A stretch of 64,000 nucleotides of DNA from Liolophura sinensis (Eukaryota > Mollusca > Polyplacophora > Chitonida > Chitonidae). Both the position numbers and the translations under genes were made by a program. The DNA lies in the NCBI RefSeq assembly GCF_032854445.1, contig NC_088306.1, positions 26,943,764-27,007,763 of the forward strand, read 5' to 3'. The notes below the pieces were generated by a model. It was not told the DNA's origin. It did not search any database and saw only the letters and a list, made by a program, of their open reading frames with translations. Shown here in pieces: positions 34,713 through 45,539 of this stretch; position 1 is the stretch's first letter, and every line of letters starts with the position of its first letter.

Positions 34713-34778
34713 TTTGTTACTGCCGTGAATAATGATCAAGTTTGATTTGTTACTGCCGTGAATATTGATCAAGTTTGA
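34713..34778 (+). repeat. 33-bp tandem duplication
   Basis: TTTGTTACTGCCGTGAATAA and TTTGTTACTGCCGTGAATAT begin at 34,713 and 34,746; both continue into TGATCAAGTTTGA. One mismatch only. Confidence 0.93.
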
Positions 34779-34949
34779 TGATGTGTTGTTCACGGTAAAA
34801 ATCAGTTTGAGTGTTTGGCAAAATGGAGTACCACAAGATATGTAGTTTTGTTACAGGCAGCTAGAATTATATTCTACTATAAATCAAATAAAATGAAATA
34901 AGATCTCATGATATGACCAAACATAGAAATTTGAGCGTCTCAATTTTTT

Positions 34950-35800
34950 ATTTCAATTTTCTCCTTTTCAAAATTCAGGCGATCGATTGTCATAAAGAAT
35001 CCCCTTAATCAAACCAACTGCACATCTTCCTTCAGTTTAAAGAGCGCAAAAACAATTTCACAACCTTGTTACTGACCAAAAAGCATATGTTTGTGTCTTT
35101 TTGTCGACAGAAGAAAGCAATATATCATATTCACGGAATCACTTCCATACTAAAAAGATAAGCGCACTAAGAAAAAAAGGTAGATTGGCCAGAGCATGTA
35201 TTCACCTGGGACTAAATTAACTTTGCTGTGCATTTTTTGTGTTATATTTTTTAAATATTTGATTCGTACCATTTTCAAAGCAAGATTGTTATGTACTTAT
35301 CGAACACCGATAGATTGTTCGTTCAAAAAGTTCTGTTTAAGAAAACAAAAAATAAGATAACGTTCATTTGGAACGAAAATGAAATAAATTGACTGCATCT
35401 TGATTCAGGCGTTTTTATAAACAAGGACGGAAAATTGACGTTCACCTGCCCATTGGGAACAAACGGTATGAGACAACGTTGGTTTAAATATATTTGTATG
35501 GGCAAAAAACACAAACGCTGTGAAAAATGCTCTCTATCGGCATAGAGAGCCATTAATTCCACTAAACCACGGGTACTAGGCGGCACCTGAACTATGTGTC
35601 TTGTCTAAACAGGATCCTTGACCCAGTTACGCCTCAATGAAAACAAAATTGCAAAAAAGCCTCCTTCTCCTTGCTATCGGTAGCCCGAAATGTTCTTCAC
35701 ACAATTCACTTTTACTTCTGCGCTGAAACAAAAACCTTCTGTTGATTTACTCTGAAAGTGTCAGAATGTTTAACTACGGGCATCCAATTCTGCTTAAGCC
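34950..35800 (+). repeat. Block U, long copy
   Basis: Colinear with 38,500-39,330: CGATCGATTGTCATAAAGAA, CCCATTGGGAACAAACGG, CTAAACCACGGGTACTAGGC, ACCTGAACTATGTGTCTTGT, ATCGGTAGCCCGAAATGTTC and GAAAGTGTCAGAATGTTTAA. The ORF on the minus strand at 35,323-35,586 falls inside and is not conserved as a frame between copies by eye. Confidence 0.78.
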
Positions 35801-35804
35801 ATGG

Positions 35805-36130
35805 GACTAAAGGACGTTTAATTAGTTACAATTTAAGCATATACATGAGCAGTTAGAATAAAACCCTAACCGAGGTAAAATGACAAGGCGTCGTATTTCA
35901 CCAATTTGCCAGGGCTGTAAGTGGCAAGGTCTGTCAGTAACCTGCAGATGGTTGTGGGTTTTCCATGGGCTTTGCCTGATTTCCTCCCACAATAATGCTG
36001 GCCGCCGTCGTATAAGTGAAATAATCTTGAGTACGGCGTAAACAAGTATCAAATCAATAAATAAATAAACGAATTTTCAAGCTATCAAACTATCGTCGAT
36101 GCTCTGGTTTTACCCTTTTATGCTGTTCTT
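35805..36130 (+). repeat. Block Y interrupted by a SINE
   Basis: The left half (to about 35,905) ends TAAAATGACAAGGCGTCGTA + TTTCACC. The right half resumes about 36,075 with CAAGCTATCAAACTATCGTC and GCTCTGGTTTTACCC. Joined they are one block Y, so the SINE-A between them is a younger insertion. Confidence 0.75.
35910..36065 (+). mobile_element. SINE-A, 5'-truncated
   Basis: GTGGCAAGGTCTGTCAGTAA, GCAGATGGTTGTGGGTTTTC, TAATGCTGGCCGCCGTCGTA, AGTGAAATAATCTTGAGTAC and AATCAATAAATAAATAAAC. The tRNA-like head is absent, as expected for incomplete reverse transcription. Confidence 0.88.
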
Positions 36131-36779
36131 TTTGAGGAAGGACAAAGGACCTCTAAAATTAACTCTATGTATATTATCTCATTCTCATCAGAATGTCAAA
36201 TGTTAAATTCGTCTTACCTTGCGCATGTATCTTTGTTTTATTAAAGGCTTCCATGTATATATGTTACATCATTTCTCTGTCATCTTTTCCCCAGGGTTTG
36301 TTCCGTACTCCATCTAGCTCTCATCGTTATTTGGATGTCTGTGTTATCACTGGCAGAGGTTTACCACCAGTTAATAATTGCGACTGACCGCTCGGAAGTA
36401 AAATCGTCACATCCGGCATGAAATTCACTGACAGCTGGACCATAACCATGCCAGCATTGGAAAGTGACAGATACAAGAAGACGGCTGTGCCATTCATCCG
36501 GGATAGTAATAAAGAATATCTATCTATTTTACAAGGAGTGAGTTACCCAATAAAGCAAAGATCGTAATACTATTACATAGGTGCATTTATCTCTGTCCTC
36601 TGATTTATACAGTTTAGATCATTTGAAAAACTATAGATGCGTACAGGACATCTGTGGTACTGCCTGTAAACCGTCGATCTCAGCTAAAAACACCTGTCTA
36701 AAATAACTGTTTCTAGGGAAAAACATCAAACGCTACCATTACTATGCAACTATTACCAGAAAGGAAGGAAGTAGTCCTT

Positions 36780-37480
36780 AAACAATTGAACAGACCGACT
36801 CCGTTTTTAACAACTTCGATCCTCGTCACGTGTCCACCTGAGAATTTCCACCAATAGAGACCTAATACACTGGGTAAGTCATGCACTATTTGAAAAGCAT
36901 TTGGCTCTCCCTCTTCGGATGTCTAATAAATAGAGAGAACATCTCTAAAGTGAAAAGGAAGGTTGATTCTCCAAAACAACTACTGAGCCGTGAATCCTTC
37001 AATCTTCGAGCGAAAAAGTCCAGGCCTTAAAGTTTCCATTTATTTCATTTGTACTTGGCGTCACGAAATCAAAATGGTTCGTGCACTGGAGTTCTCCTGA
37101 ACATAGTACATGTAACAAAGAAAGCCCAGGTGAGTCCGCCAACAGCTATCGGTGAAATGATAATTGTCGGAAGGACATTAAGTACGTCGTCTCCTGTATA
37201 AGGTGAAAATCACAGCAATGACAATATGTCTCCAGTCTCCAGTTTAGTCTTCTAACACTTTTCGAGTTTGAGGTTACACGTTACACGGCAAGTTCTTTTG
37301 TTTCTTGTTTTTTTTTTTTATGGTACGAATCACAATGAATGTTTGCCTGAAAGCCGTTATTAAAGTATCTTTATCGGGAATTCAGTGCTGTTCACGGCTC
37401 GAGTAATACTGCAGGTATAATTCACTATACTGTAGGCTTTAAGTGCCGTGTCACGTTGTTTTATAGCCTTGGGAGGGCAA
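36780..37480 (+). repeat. Blocks W and V, diverged copy
   Basis: AACAACTTCGATCCTCGTCA, CAGCTATCGGTGAAATGATA, ATTGTCGGAAGGACATTAAG (W), then CTCGAGTAATACTGCAGGTA and TTTAAGTGCCGTGTCACGTT (V). Same order as at 45,540 and 50,080 but with large gaps. Confidence 0.6.
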
Positions 37481-38499
37481 TGTGCATTCATTTTTAGCCC
37501 AACCCGTTGATAAATTAATCAGGGCCTAATCCAGCCCTTCACGGCGTCCGATTACCGGACGCTGCCGTTCCCTCGAAGTGCCCTTTGCGTCAGGAAAAAA
37601 AGAAACAGCTCCAATTCATTATAAGACTCGGAGAATATACTTAGTCGCTAGTCTTTGACTAGCTTTTCGCCACTTTAATATTGGCCTGGGGTACCTATGA
37701 CGATCACATGCACGTGTCATTCCGGATGGCTGAGTTCTGCATATATCAGTAAATACAATCCATCCTGAGACTGAATTTTCAGGCTAGGTACTTGTTGTGA
37801 TGTGCACTTGGGGAGGAGTTCAACCGTAGGAACCGAGGCCCTTAAAAATGTATGAGAATCGAAATATTGAACAATGAGATGGCCTTCACCAGTGGTTCCA
37901 CCCCCTGCCCTTCTGAGGCCAGATTAGACCCTGTTAACCAACTGACCGATAAAGCGAATCAACTGATCCATAAATAAATTTAAAAAATCATGACGTGTAT
38001 ACGTCATTCAAAAGATGTACAAAGAAAACAAACTGAAGAGAATATAAGCACAGACATATCCAACACGTGGATAAATTAATTACTTCTCCAGTAAAACAGA
38101 CATAAAACTTGGAAACGCTTACCGTTGGCTGCACAAAGTTTTCTTCGTTTCGCGACAAACAAAACAGCACCATGTTGTACGTGTGGAAAAAACAATCTTT
38201 AAAAAAAAGTACAAAGAAAACAAACTGCTCAGAATATCCGCAACGAGCGTACAAACAAAAAAGTATCAACATCCAGTAAGAGTAAAAAGACAGAAACATG
38301 CGTTTGTATGCACATTTGTAATGAGACGTCACCCCACGTGTTCAGAGAAACCAGAAGAACAAACCATGTGGCATAGACATGTACATGAGAACGCCACCCA
38401 CCTAGACACGATCCTCTCAATACTATATGCTACATGTATAGGAAATATCTGGTGACCAAGAAATTACTATTTTTACCAATACTGAAAGCAATAAGCAGA
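37481..38499. other. Unassigned sequence with one short hairpin
   Basis: GCGTCCG-ATTAC-CGGACGC at 37,544-37,562 is a 7-bp perfect hairpin in a GC-richer patch. No gene seen; overlapping ORFs at 37,988-38,455 on both strands lack motifs. Confidence 0.4.
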
Positions 38500-39330
38500 C
38501 TATATTTTCAGCAAACGATATTCCATTCTTCACTCGCCCTGTCTCTATCCGGTTTAAATAGCTTTGTCTTCCTCGTGGAAGACAACACCGCTCTCTTGTT
38601 CCCATGTTTCATCAAAAAGCAGAAATGAGTGTTAATGGCCATGCTTTGGCACCAGAGAGTTACTTTTTGTTAAAATCGGCTCATTCTTAAGCCTCATGCA
38701 ATCGATTGCTATGAAAGATCTCGTTAATCACAACCAACGACAGTTTTTAGTTCAATTTAAGGACAGAAAAACGTAATTTTATTCCCTCGTTGTGTTATTC
38801 ACCAGTGTTTGACTGTTTTTATCACAAGAAAAAGCAATATTTTATTTAAATTATTTTCACGATGAGCAACTAATAACTTCTGTGAAAGAAAGATACGGAC
38901 ACTAAATAACAAAGACTGAAGCTGGTCATAGCATAAATTCCCCCATAATTCACATTCAACCGTCCAATGGGAACATGTTGGAAATGCCTTTTTTCTTAGG
39001 AGAAAATATAAACGATGTATAACTCGTGACGATTGAAATTGTTTGGCCTACAGAATCTTTATTAAGACCATTTAACCACGGGTACTAGGCGGTACCTGGA
39101 CTATGTGTCTTATCTCAGAAAGGCCCGTTACCTTACCAATTTACATGTCAAATTACGTTCCAACAAAAAAGTTTACAACTCGCCTTCTTCATACTGCTAT
39201 TGGCAGCCCGAAAAGTTTTTCACTCCAGTCACATTTACACACCCGCCAAACCCAAAAACGTCTGAGAATTCACACTGAAGGTGTCAGAATGCTTAGCTAT
39301 GAGCATCTAATACAAGTCAACATACGGTGA
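38500..39330 (+). repeat. Block U, long copy
   Basis: ATTCCATTCTTCACTCGCCC, TTGTCTTCCTCGTGGAAGAC, ATCTCGTTAATCACAACCAA, TTTAACCACGGGTACTAGGC, GGTACCTGGACTATGTGTCT, ATTGGCAGCCCGAAAAGTTT and TGAAGGTGTCAGAATGCTTA. Colinear with 34,950. Confidence 0.78.
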
Positions 39331-39734
39331 TGAAGTAAATCTAAAACGGCTCTGTTGAGAAATCACAACGGACCTCTAAAATTACCCTTACATACCTTCC
39401 TATTCTCGAGAAAATGTCCAATGGCGAAGGGCCAAGGGCTTGTACACCAATATTCTACAGATAAAACCATTGTAATTAATGAGAGATTTTTTTGAAAATT
39501 TCGCCATGTTTACTACACCAAACGGAAAGTTCACGTTTGGAGAAATGAATTATACTGAAACGTATTAAAAATGTAAAAAATGGAACGGAAATTCAACCAA
39601 TTATTTTGTTGGTGCTGTCTGTGTATTACATTTAAACTCAGATAAGTCAGTTAGGCATTAGTAATGACAAGTGTCATTCGAAATTACACAATTTTATTGA
39701 GGAAATGGAACATACAAATGGTCCTAAGACAGAG

Positions 39735-40436
39735 TCACCCCCTATTTGCAATGCATGCCATATATCGCCATTTCATGGACACTACCCATCTCTGGACAAC
39801 AGCTTGTGTATCCTACGCCACTCACGTTGTAGCCTAGGACAAATGCGAGATCTCTTAACGTTGACAATTTGGGTTTGAAGTGCTTGAAGGGCGATAGTTC
39901 GAGAAGGTACGCCATGGATTAAGGTGTACATTATTCTGTGTCAGGGAATCCATAGAAGCGGCGGTCCATATGTGCCCTGATGTTGTCCCGTTGGATAGTA
40001 TGCAGCTGTTGGTGTTGACGGGAAAAGGTACAATGCGACGTCTTAAAATAACGTCAATGAAGTAAATTGCTTTAAAACCACCACTGCATACAGTGAGCTG
40101 TGGTCTGTGACGGAAAGTGATACCGCCCAAAACTACCACATTTCCGCCGCCTCATCGATCGCTTTGCACAACACAATCATCAAGCTAACGTTCACCATCG
40201 CGGCGCCAGACACGTATGCGTCCGGCGGCGTTCCTTAGGTAAAATTCATCAGAAAAGAGAACGCCATGCCAGCGTCACAGTAACCGTTGTCCGTTCAGTC
40301 TTGTGATGGCACTTTGAAGACAACCAAACCTTACTGCTATGGCCCTTGTAGTCAGATCAACTTTAATAAAGGCAATAACGTGTTCCCCTTCCTCAGGTAT
40401 CAATCACGGCATTGCGTCCTCAGTGTTATTCCGCTG
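39735..40436 (-). pseudogene. Tc1-like transposase relic
   Basis: The minus strand reads, in several broken frames, a Tc1/mariner-type transposase. An N-terminal helix-turn-helix remnant (VDLTTRAIAVRFGCLQSAIT, about 40,390-40,330) jumps directly to the catalytic part (LFSDEFYLRNAAGRIRVWRR, about 40,270-40,210; GGITFRHRPQLTV; VPFPVNTNSCILSN; VHLNPWRTFSNYRP). The C-terminal QAVVQRWVVSMKWRYMA ends at a stop near 39,735. The second catalytic Asp region (normally QDN.P.H) reads SNGTTSGH, so the Asp is lost. The segment between helix-turn-helix and first Asp block is deleted. The terminal inverted repeats were not identified. Confidence 0.82.
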
Positions 40437-40879
40437 CAATAGCAATTGTGTGGATAGCCTTTGAATACCTTCCCTTTATACCCCGTTTCAGCACCCAAAA
40501 GTAACCATTTTTTTCGTACTTTTCAGGTGTAAAAACGTGTTTTCCAGTACTGTGCCCTGTTGCGTTTTGCTAACGACACACACAAAGGGTATCAAACCTA
40601 ACAGTATCACTAAAGCTTCCTTAACTCCTTACCATGGATATTTTTGTTGTCGGTGCGTCTTCGAAGCGGGTCAGTATATAATGAAAATGGATAGGTAGGT
40701 AGTTAATATTTGCTAATACCATAACGGACATTTCCCACCTGACGCGTCCCACCATTTCAACTGCGCTGAATAACGCAGGCTGCACGGTCTTTTGTTAAAA
40801 CATGTGCCTGCAATTGTGCGAGGTGAAGTCACGTGCGAGAAGCGGTAGATGGACAAACAGTGCAATGCATTAAACGATT

Positions 40880-41000
40880 GTGACATTTGATCGCCCTAAG
40901 TCAATACGGCCAAGTGTGACGACGCATGACGAAGATCACGCAATTGGGCTACGCCATTTTCGTAATCGTTTCACGACCGCATCGTCAACCAGCAACGCAC
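40880..41000 (+). pseudogene. Tc1-like transposase N-terminal fragment
   Basis: The plus-strand frame FDRPKSIRPSVTTHDEDHAI then RHFRNRFTTASSTS matches the linker of Tc1-like transposases (DRPRSGRPRVTT...D..I....RNRF.TA..TA). The match ends abruptly near 41,000. It lies head to head with the minus-strand relic, about 440 bases away. Confidence 0.6.
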
Positions 41001-41159
41001 TGTTACTGTTAACACTATATGACAGTACGTACTCAAAATTCATCGGTTTTAGCAGAGCCGAAATGGAAAACAGAAACCTATATTCTATTTTTTCAGCAGT
41101 TATGGGTAATAGGTTTGGGTCCGATTTCACAACGACATTTCTGAATTAAAGAAAAAAAA

Positions 41160-41300
41160 CAAGTTGAATATATGCATCGAAAGAGACATTCGTGTGTATG
41201 TTCCAGCTGACAACCAATCGCAAGTCAGTAATCGTAAGGCCCGTTCCCAACACTATGCACAGCACAAACAAGGGAAGACAAAAGCCATGACGTGTGCATG
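41160..41300 (+). repeat. Block X fragment
   Basis: CGAAAGAGACATTCGTGTGT, CAGCTGACAACCAATCGCAA, GTCAGTAATCGTAAGGCCCG and TTCCCAACACTATGCACAGC follow block X order. Confidence 0.65.
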
Positions 41301-42370
41301 ACATGGCCACGATCCTAGGCATATTTAAATCCTGGAGATAAATCTGCTATGCACTGTACCTAATACCTGCAGATAGATAATGAAGTAAAATGCGGCACAA
41401 TACACATTGGCTGAACATATAACAGTATCAGAATTGCAGTGAATTGATTGATAATGCATCGCAGATAAGAAGATACGGTTTATTATGACTATATCGCAGA
41501 ACAAGTCTCCAAATCAAAAGCCTCCAAGTGTTAGAAGATTATCTCATCAAAATGATAAAACTTGGCGAAAGCTTTTGCCAGGTACATAAAACTCGAGATA
41601 AAAACATTTTCAGAAACCATGAACAGAACTGAATATGAGATTGTAATATTAAGGGTCAGCCCTACAACTGACCGTTGGCAGGCCAAAATGGCCGCCAGCT
41701 AAATTGGTACTTTTAAAAAATTAGACTCTTCCGCAGCCAGGACTAATACATATATCACATTCGGACATACAAAAGTACACACCTCCTAAAATAATGGAAC
41801 AAACCTTACATTGCAGTCGCATGTATATTTCTTCCACACTATAGCATCACATCCCGGCAAGTTCGCAACGACTACACGTATTCATTGTAATACGATTTTG
41901 TGAAGAGAATTGAAAAATCTAGAAGATAAAGATTGAAGGCGGAACTGAGAACGGGCAAGGTACGAGAAAAGAATTTAATGTTCTAAAACGAAGGCTCACA
42001 CTGACATTTCCGCCATATTTGAAAGCAAGGAGTCATGAATGTTGTCTTACCACTATTAACCCCTCTCTGGGAAATTTCAATGTGCCCATTAAAGTTACAC
42101 TCACATGAGTGTTGATCCTGTGGCTGGAAACTTCATATTTTACTGTAAAACAGACACAATGTTTACACACATCTTCTTATGTCTGCAGGATACAACATGC
42201 CGATATAAGTTCTGCATTAAATACCGAATATCATGTTACCGAAGTTTTGACTGATTACTCGTAAGAATCGTATAAATAAAAGAAGGGTTAGAAATTGATC
42301 GCTAAAACATTAGGAATAATGTTAATTTCTGGGAGAATCTTTTTTCACGCAAATTCTTAAGCGAAAACAG
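41301..42370. other. Unassigned sequence
   Basis: No supportable element. Two acceptor-like sites (41,815 and 42,187) precede short open stretches without good donors. Confidence 0.4.
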
Positions 42371-42431
42371 CACGTTTGGAATGTCGATGATTCTTCGCAC
42401 AAATTGCCCAAAGCAATAACACTCAATTTAG
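42371..42431 (+). CDS. Candidate exon, upstream partner of 42,962-43,080
   Basis: The frame HVWNVDDSSHKLPKAITLNL plus one base ends at an ideal GTAAGT donor at 42,432. The phase (1 base left over) fits the next exon, which starts with 2 bases, making a Gly codon across the junction. The acceptor is only fair (CGAAAACAG with a CTTTTTT tract about 25 bases upstream) and the true start could be earlier; the frame is open from 42,326. No family recognised. Confidence 0.33.
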
Positions 42432-42885
42432 GTAAGTAACATGAGCAAGAAATCAGTGTGTAGTAGGAGATGTGTTTACTTTTTTATGTATTGTAAGGAA
42501 TGTCGGGCAATGTTTATTTCAATAGGCGAATGTCCATATTATAGAATGCCCATGCTTTGCATTCCGCCACTATCCTCAGCCCGGGATGAAATGAAAGTAA
42601 ACCTACGTAAACAACATGTCCCTTGTCGACCCCATCCCCCGACACTGAGTAAAATGTAAATGACAATTGACAAGCGTTGTTGACCTCCAAGACACACAGA
42701 AAAGATGAATGGGTACAGTTTCGGGAAACAACAGAGGCCTACCTCAGATACATTTTTCCACGAAGAAACGCAAACAAAAAATGCAACAAATCCAACATTA
42801 TACATGATGGCCTAGCTACCTAATAGCTTAAGCCTCTATTTATATCTTCAATCTCTTTCTCATATATACGTTCATTTTCCCCGTT

Positions 42886-42886
<1 letters not shown>

Positions 42887-42918
<32 letters not shown>

Positions 42919-42935
42919 TTATATACATGTAATGA
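42887..42935. repeat. (TA)n microsatellite
   Basis: About 24 TA units with two TTATATAT interruptions. Confidence 0.95.
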
Positions 42936-42961
42936 ACCTTCATCTGTATATGTATATACAG

Positions 42962-43080
42962 GGACTGTGACTGGAACGTCTTCTGCTGTGTATGAAATAA
43001 AGTATAATGCAGAGTCAGAGTCTTTTGAAGTGGGCCATTTGATCGAAGATTATCGGGAAGGATCAGTAGAACTTTTGAAG
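42962..43080 (+). CDS. Candidate internal exon (host gene; small beta-rich domain)
   Basis: Bounded by an acceptor (TATATGTATATACAG) and a donor (AAG|GTCAGT). The single open frame gives 39 codons with strongly protein-like composition: GTSSAVYEIKYNAESESFEV then GHLIEDYREGSVELLK. The pattern of alternating hydrophobic strands (YEIKYN...SFEVGHLIEDY) resembles Tudor/chromo-like barrels, an inference only. The phase matches the exon candidate at 42,371-42,431, and it ends in phase 0, compatible with 43,315. This is the best protein-coding signal in the window that is not a mobile element. Confidence 0.48.
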
Positions 43081-43314
43081 GTCAGTAATAAACAGCTTTT
43101 CATGGTGGTAGGTGTTGTCTAATGCACGTGCATACCGAAACGCTTTGACGTGCCTATATATAATCTGTCACTCTCTTCTCCAGCTGATTGAACTAGCGAT
43201 TAATTTATATTATAATACCTCACGCAAATTTATCGTTTCCCCATTGCGTTGATGTGTTGTTTCTCAGCTTTACAAAATATCAAAGTGAAACAGTACGATT
43301 TCTTCGTATTTCAG

Positions 43315-43351
43315 GAATATTTCGTATCATTTATTTCTGGGATCGATTGAA
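43315..43351 (+). CDS. Candidate terminal exon following 42,962-43,080
   Basis: Acceptor TTCTTCGTATTTCAG at 43,314, then in phase 0 EYFVSFISGID and a TGA. The exon is too short for composition to help; its support is the good acceptor and the matching phase. Confidence 0.25.
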
Positions 43352-44550
43352 TGTGGGTCACGACGTGTTTTACACTGAGTGGTGACCGCTGGAAAGCTGG
43401 TTTGAGGTTAGTAATATGGTTTCGGAAGTAGTTCCCGTGTCTGCCAGTTCCGATGAATTTGTACATATTAAGAGAAAGTAGCCGACCTTCAAAGGCGTGC
43501 ATTCGACTCTGCAAGACCTGTGTTACAGATATTTTATGAACTGGGTATATATTGAGACTAAATGTGTTACCTTCAGTTAAAGATATCAGAAATCCGACCT
43601 TTTCGGTGATTTTAACTTGCTCCTAAATTGTATTGTAGAACAACAAAATGGACTTATACAGTGCCTAGATTTCAACACTGTACAATGCTTTCATATACTC
43701 TACACTTTATTCTGTCCAAGTGTGAGCAATGTACTAGTCCCGGTTGCGAAAGAATCCAATTTTTAGAACTCAGTTGAGGGCTGACCCTATATCCTTGGGA
43801 ATTGCCTTTGGATATTGTTTCACCGTTTGACGGCCTGAAGTGTGATTTGGATGCTTCGAGTATTATGCTATGACTAGACACATTGGAGGGCAACAAGGGT
43901 TGTTAACATAGGCTTGTTTATATAGTATGACGCTCAAAGCATACGCTTTAGGGCGTGAGACTTGATTGTCAGTCAGGTTTTTTATTGTAAACCATCGTTC
44001 TTGTAGCAAACCCATTTTACACGTCTGGACAAGACCGCAACATATTAACTTAGAAGACACAATGTGTCTGTTTCCTCAGTTATGAGTTATCTATAGGTCT
44101 ACGCTGCACTTTCCCTCTAAAAGTTGTTGGATCTCCAGAGGCTCTCGTCACGCAGACCGCCGCAATGCAAAATAAAAGAACCCTTAGAAGTCAGCAGAAT
44201 TAAGGAAAAACTACACTCATTTCACAGAAGGACAATTCATGACATTGCACACGTAATCGTTTTAGTTTTACCCGATTGTGTTTCAGTCCGAGTCGCTTAT
44301 TGCCTAATGTCTTAACCTAGTGTGATTTTGATCTGCTTCAAATGAGCTATCATGTGGATTTTTGTTAGATTTATTTACAAACCACTTCACTGAAAACTCC
44401 CCTCTAAAGACACATTTTAATTTCCCTGGCGTTAAACAATTAATCCTTCGAGTGGCTAGAATTGTAATCAAATCCTCAAGGTTAATGACTATAGCTAAGA
44501 TAGATATCATTAAACCAAACTTTTGAACATGGAATGTTTTTCATCTCCAG
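43352..44550. other. Unassigned sequence
   Basis: No supportable feature. ORFs at 43,672-43,896 (-), 43,863-44,060 (-) and 44,124-44,315 (+) lack motifs and splice support. Confidence 0.4.
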
Positions 44551-44719
44551 ATTTCAACTTTCACTAGCTTTCACGGGGTTCTACTGGATGAAGCGGTCAT
44601 CAGACCTTTTGTTCACTGCAGTCCACATCTCTTTTAGTAACATAGCTTTAACATTGGCCTACATCCGAAAGTTTGAAAAAATGAATAGGAAGGAGATTAA
44701 AAGGGAAGATGGAGACTGA
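44551..44719 (+). CDS. Candidate terminal exon of a multi-pass membrane protein
   Basis: The strong acceptor GGAATGTTTTTCATCTCCAG is followed by an open frame (1 base completing a codon, then FQLSLAFTGFYWMKRSSDLL, FTAVHISFSNIALTLAYIRK). It ends in a charged tail (FEKMNRKEIKREDGD) and TGA. It shows a hydrophobic N-terminal segment, a short loop, a second membrane-like segment and a basic/acidic cytosolic-looking tail, the layout of the last exon of a small membrane protein. No family identified and no upstream exon with matching phase found. Confidence 0.36.
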
Positions 44720-44929
44720 AAGTGGGTCTCTATGACTTGCGACAGGATCATTACATTGAAGACTGAAAGAAATACATAAGTTGATATAAAACGTCCCCAG
44801 TGGAAAACAATAGTCCACCAGACAAAAACAGAGAGATTCGTAAAACTTTGGCTCAGAGTAAACTGCCGTTATAGGTGTAGTGGATTACAAGCGCCGGACA
44901 CCTTTTCCGTTACCCGTCCAGTTGTGTCT

Positions 44930-45250
44930 AGACTAATGGAGGTGGTATGTATTTGTTTGACTCTGAAACAGTCTGATACATGACAAATATCAAGACAAAG
45001 CTGGAGATTAAAACGACGTATAACACAAATCATCAAAGAACTAAGAAAGTATATAAAGTACGAATTAAATAGGACGGAATCATGCAAAGAGAAGCAGTCA
45101 ACAGTTTTCACTGATGTTTCCATTCATTGGAAGATGCAGATCATGAGAGATGTTCCAAATCAACAATCGCAAAACCCATTTCTAAAACACGTTCCCAAAG
45201 GAATATGTAAGAAATAACACAAATAGTAATTAGACCTGGTAACATATAAG
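44930..45250 (+). repeat. Block X, long copy
   Basis: AACTAAGAAAGTATATAAAG, ATGCAAAGAGAAGCAGTCAA, CAGTTTTCACTGATGT, CAATCGCAAAACCCATTTCT and AAAACACGTTCCCAAAGGAA. Confidence 0.7.
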
Positions 45251-45539
45251 ACATACCAGTCGAGGATTCTGAAAAGTCCAAAAGCTGTTCGCCCAAGAGA
45301 TCAGCAGGAGAAAAAATCAAAAGAATGCCCGGAATTATGTCAGTTGTTCTCCTTGGAGATGGATCAATCGATGAAGGAGAGATAGGAAAATACTTCAGTT
45401 GTTTTTATACTGTATTCCACGCAATTTTTTGCTGCTGGACAAAGTATCCCCCAGGCTTTAGTATTCTGATACATGTAGCCTATGAAATGCGATTGCAACA
45501 CAGTATACTGTGTCGTATACGGAAATATGACAGCATTGT

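Noticed and set aside
36216-36293. Minus-strand start-and-donor (MEAFNKTK then GGTAAGAC) and a plus-strand acceptor (CTTTTCCCCAG)
   Set aside because: The two signals are on opposite strands and neither has a partner exon or promoter.
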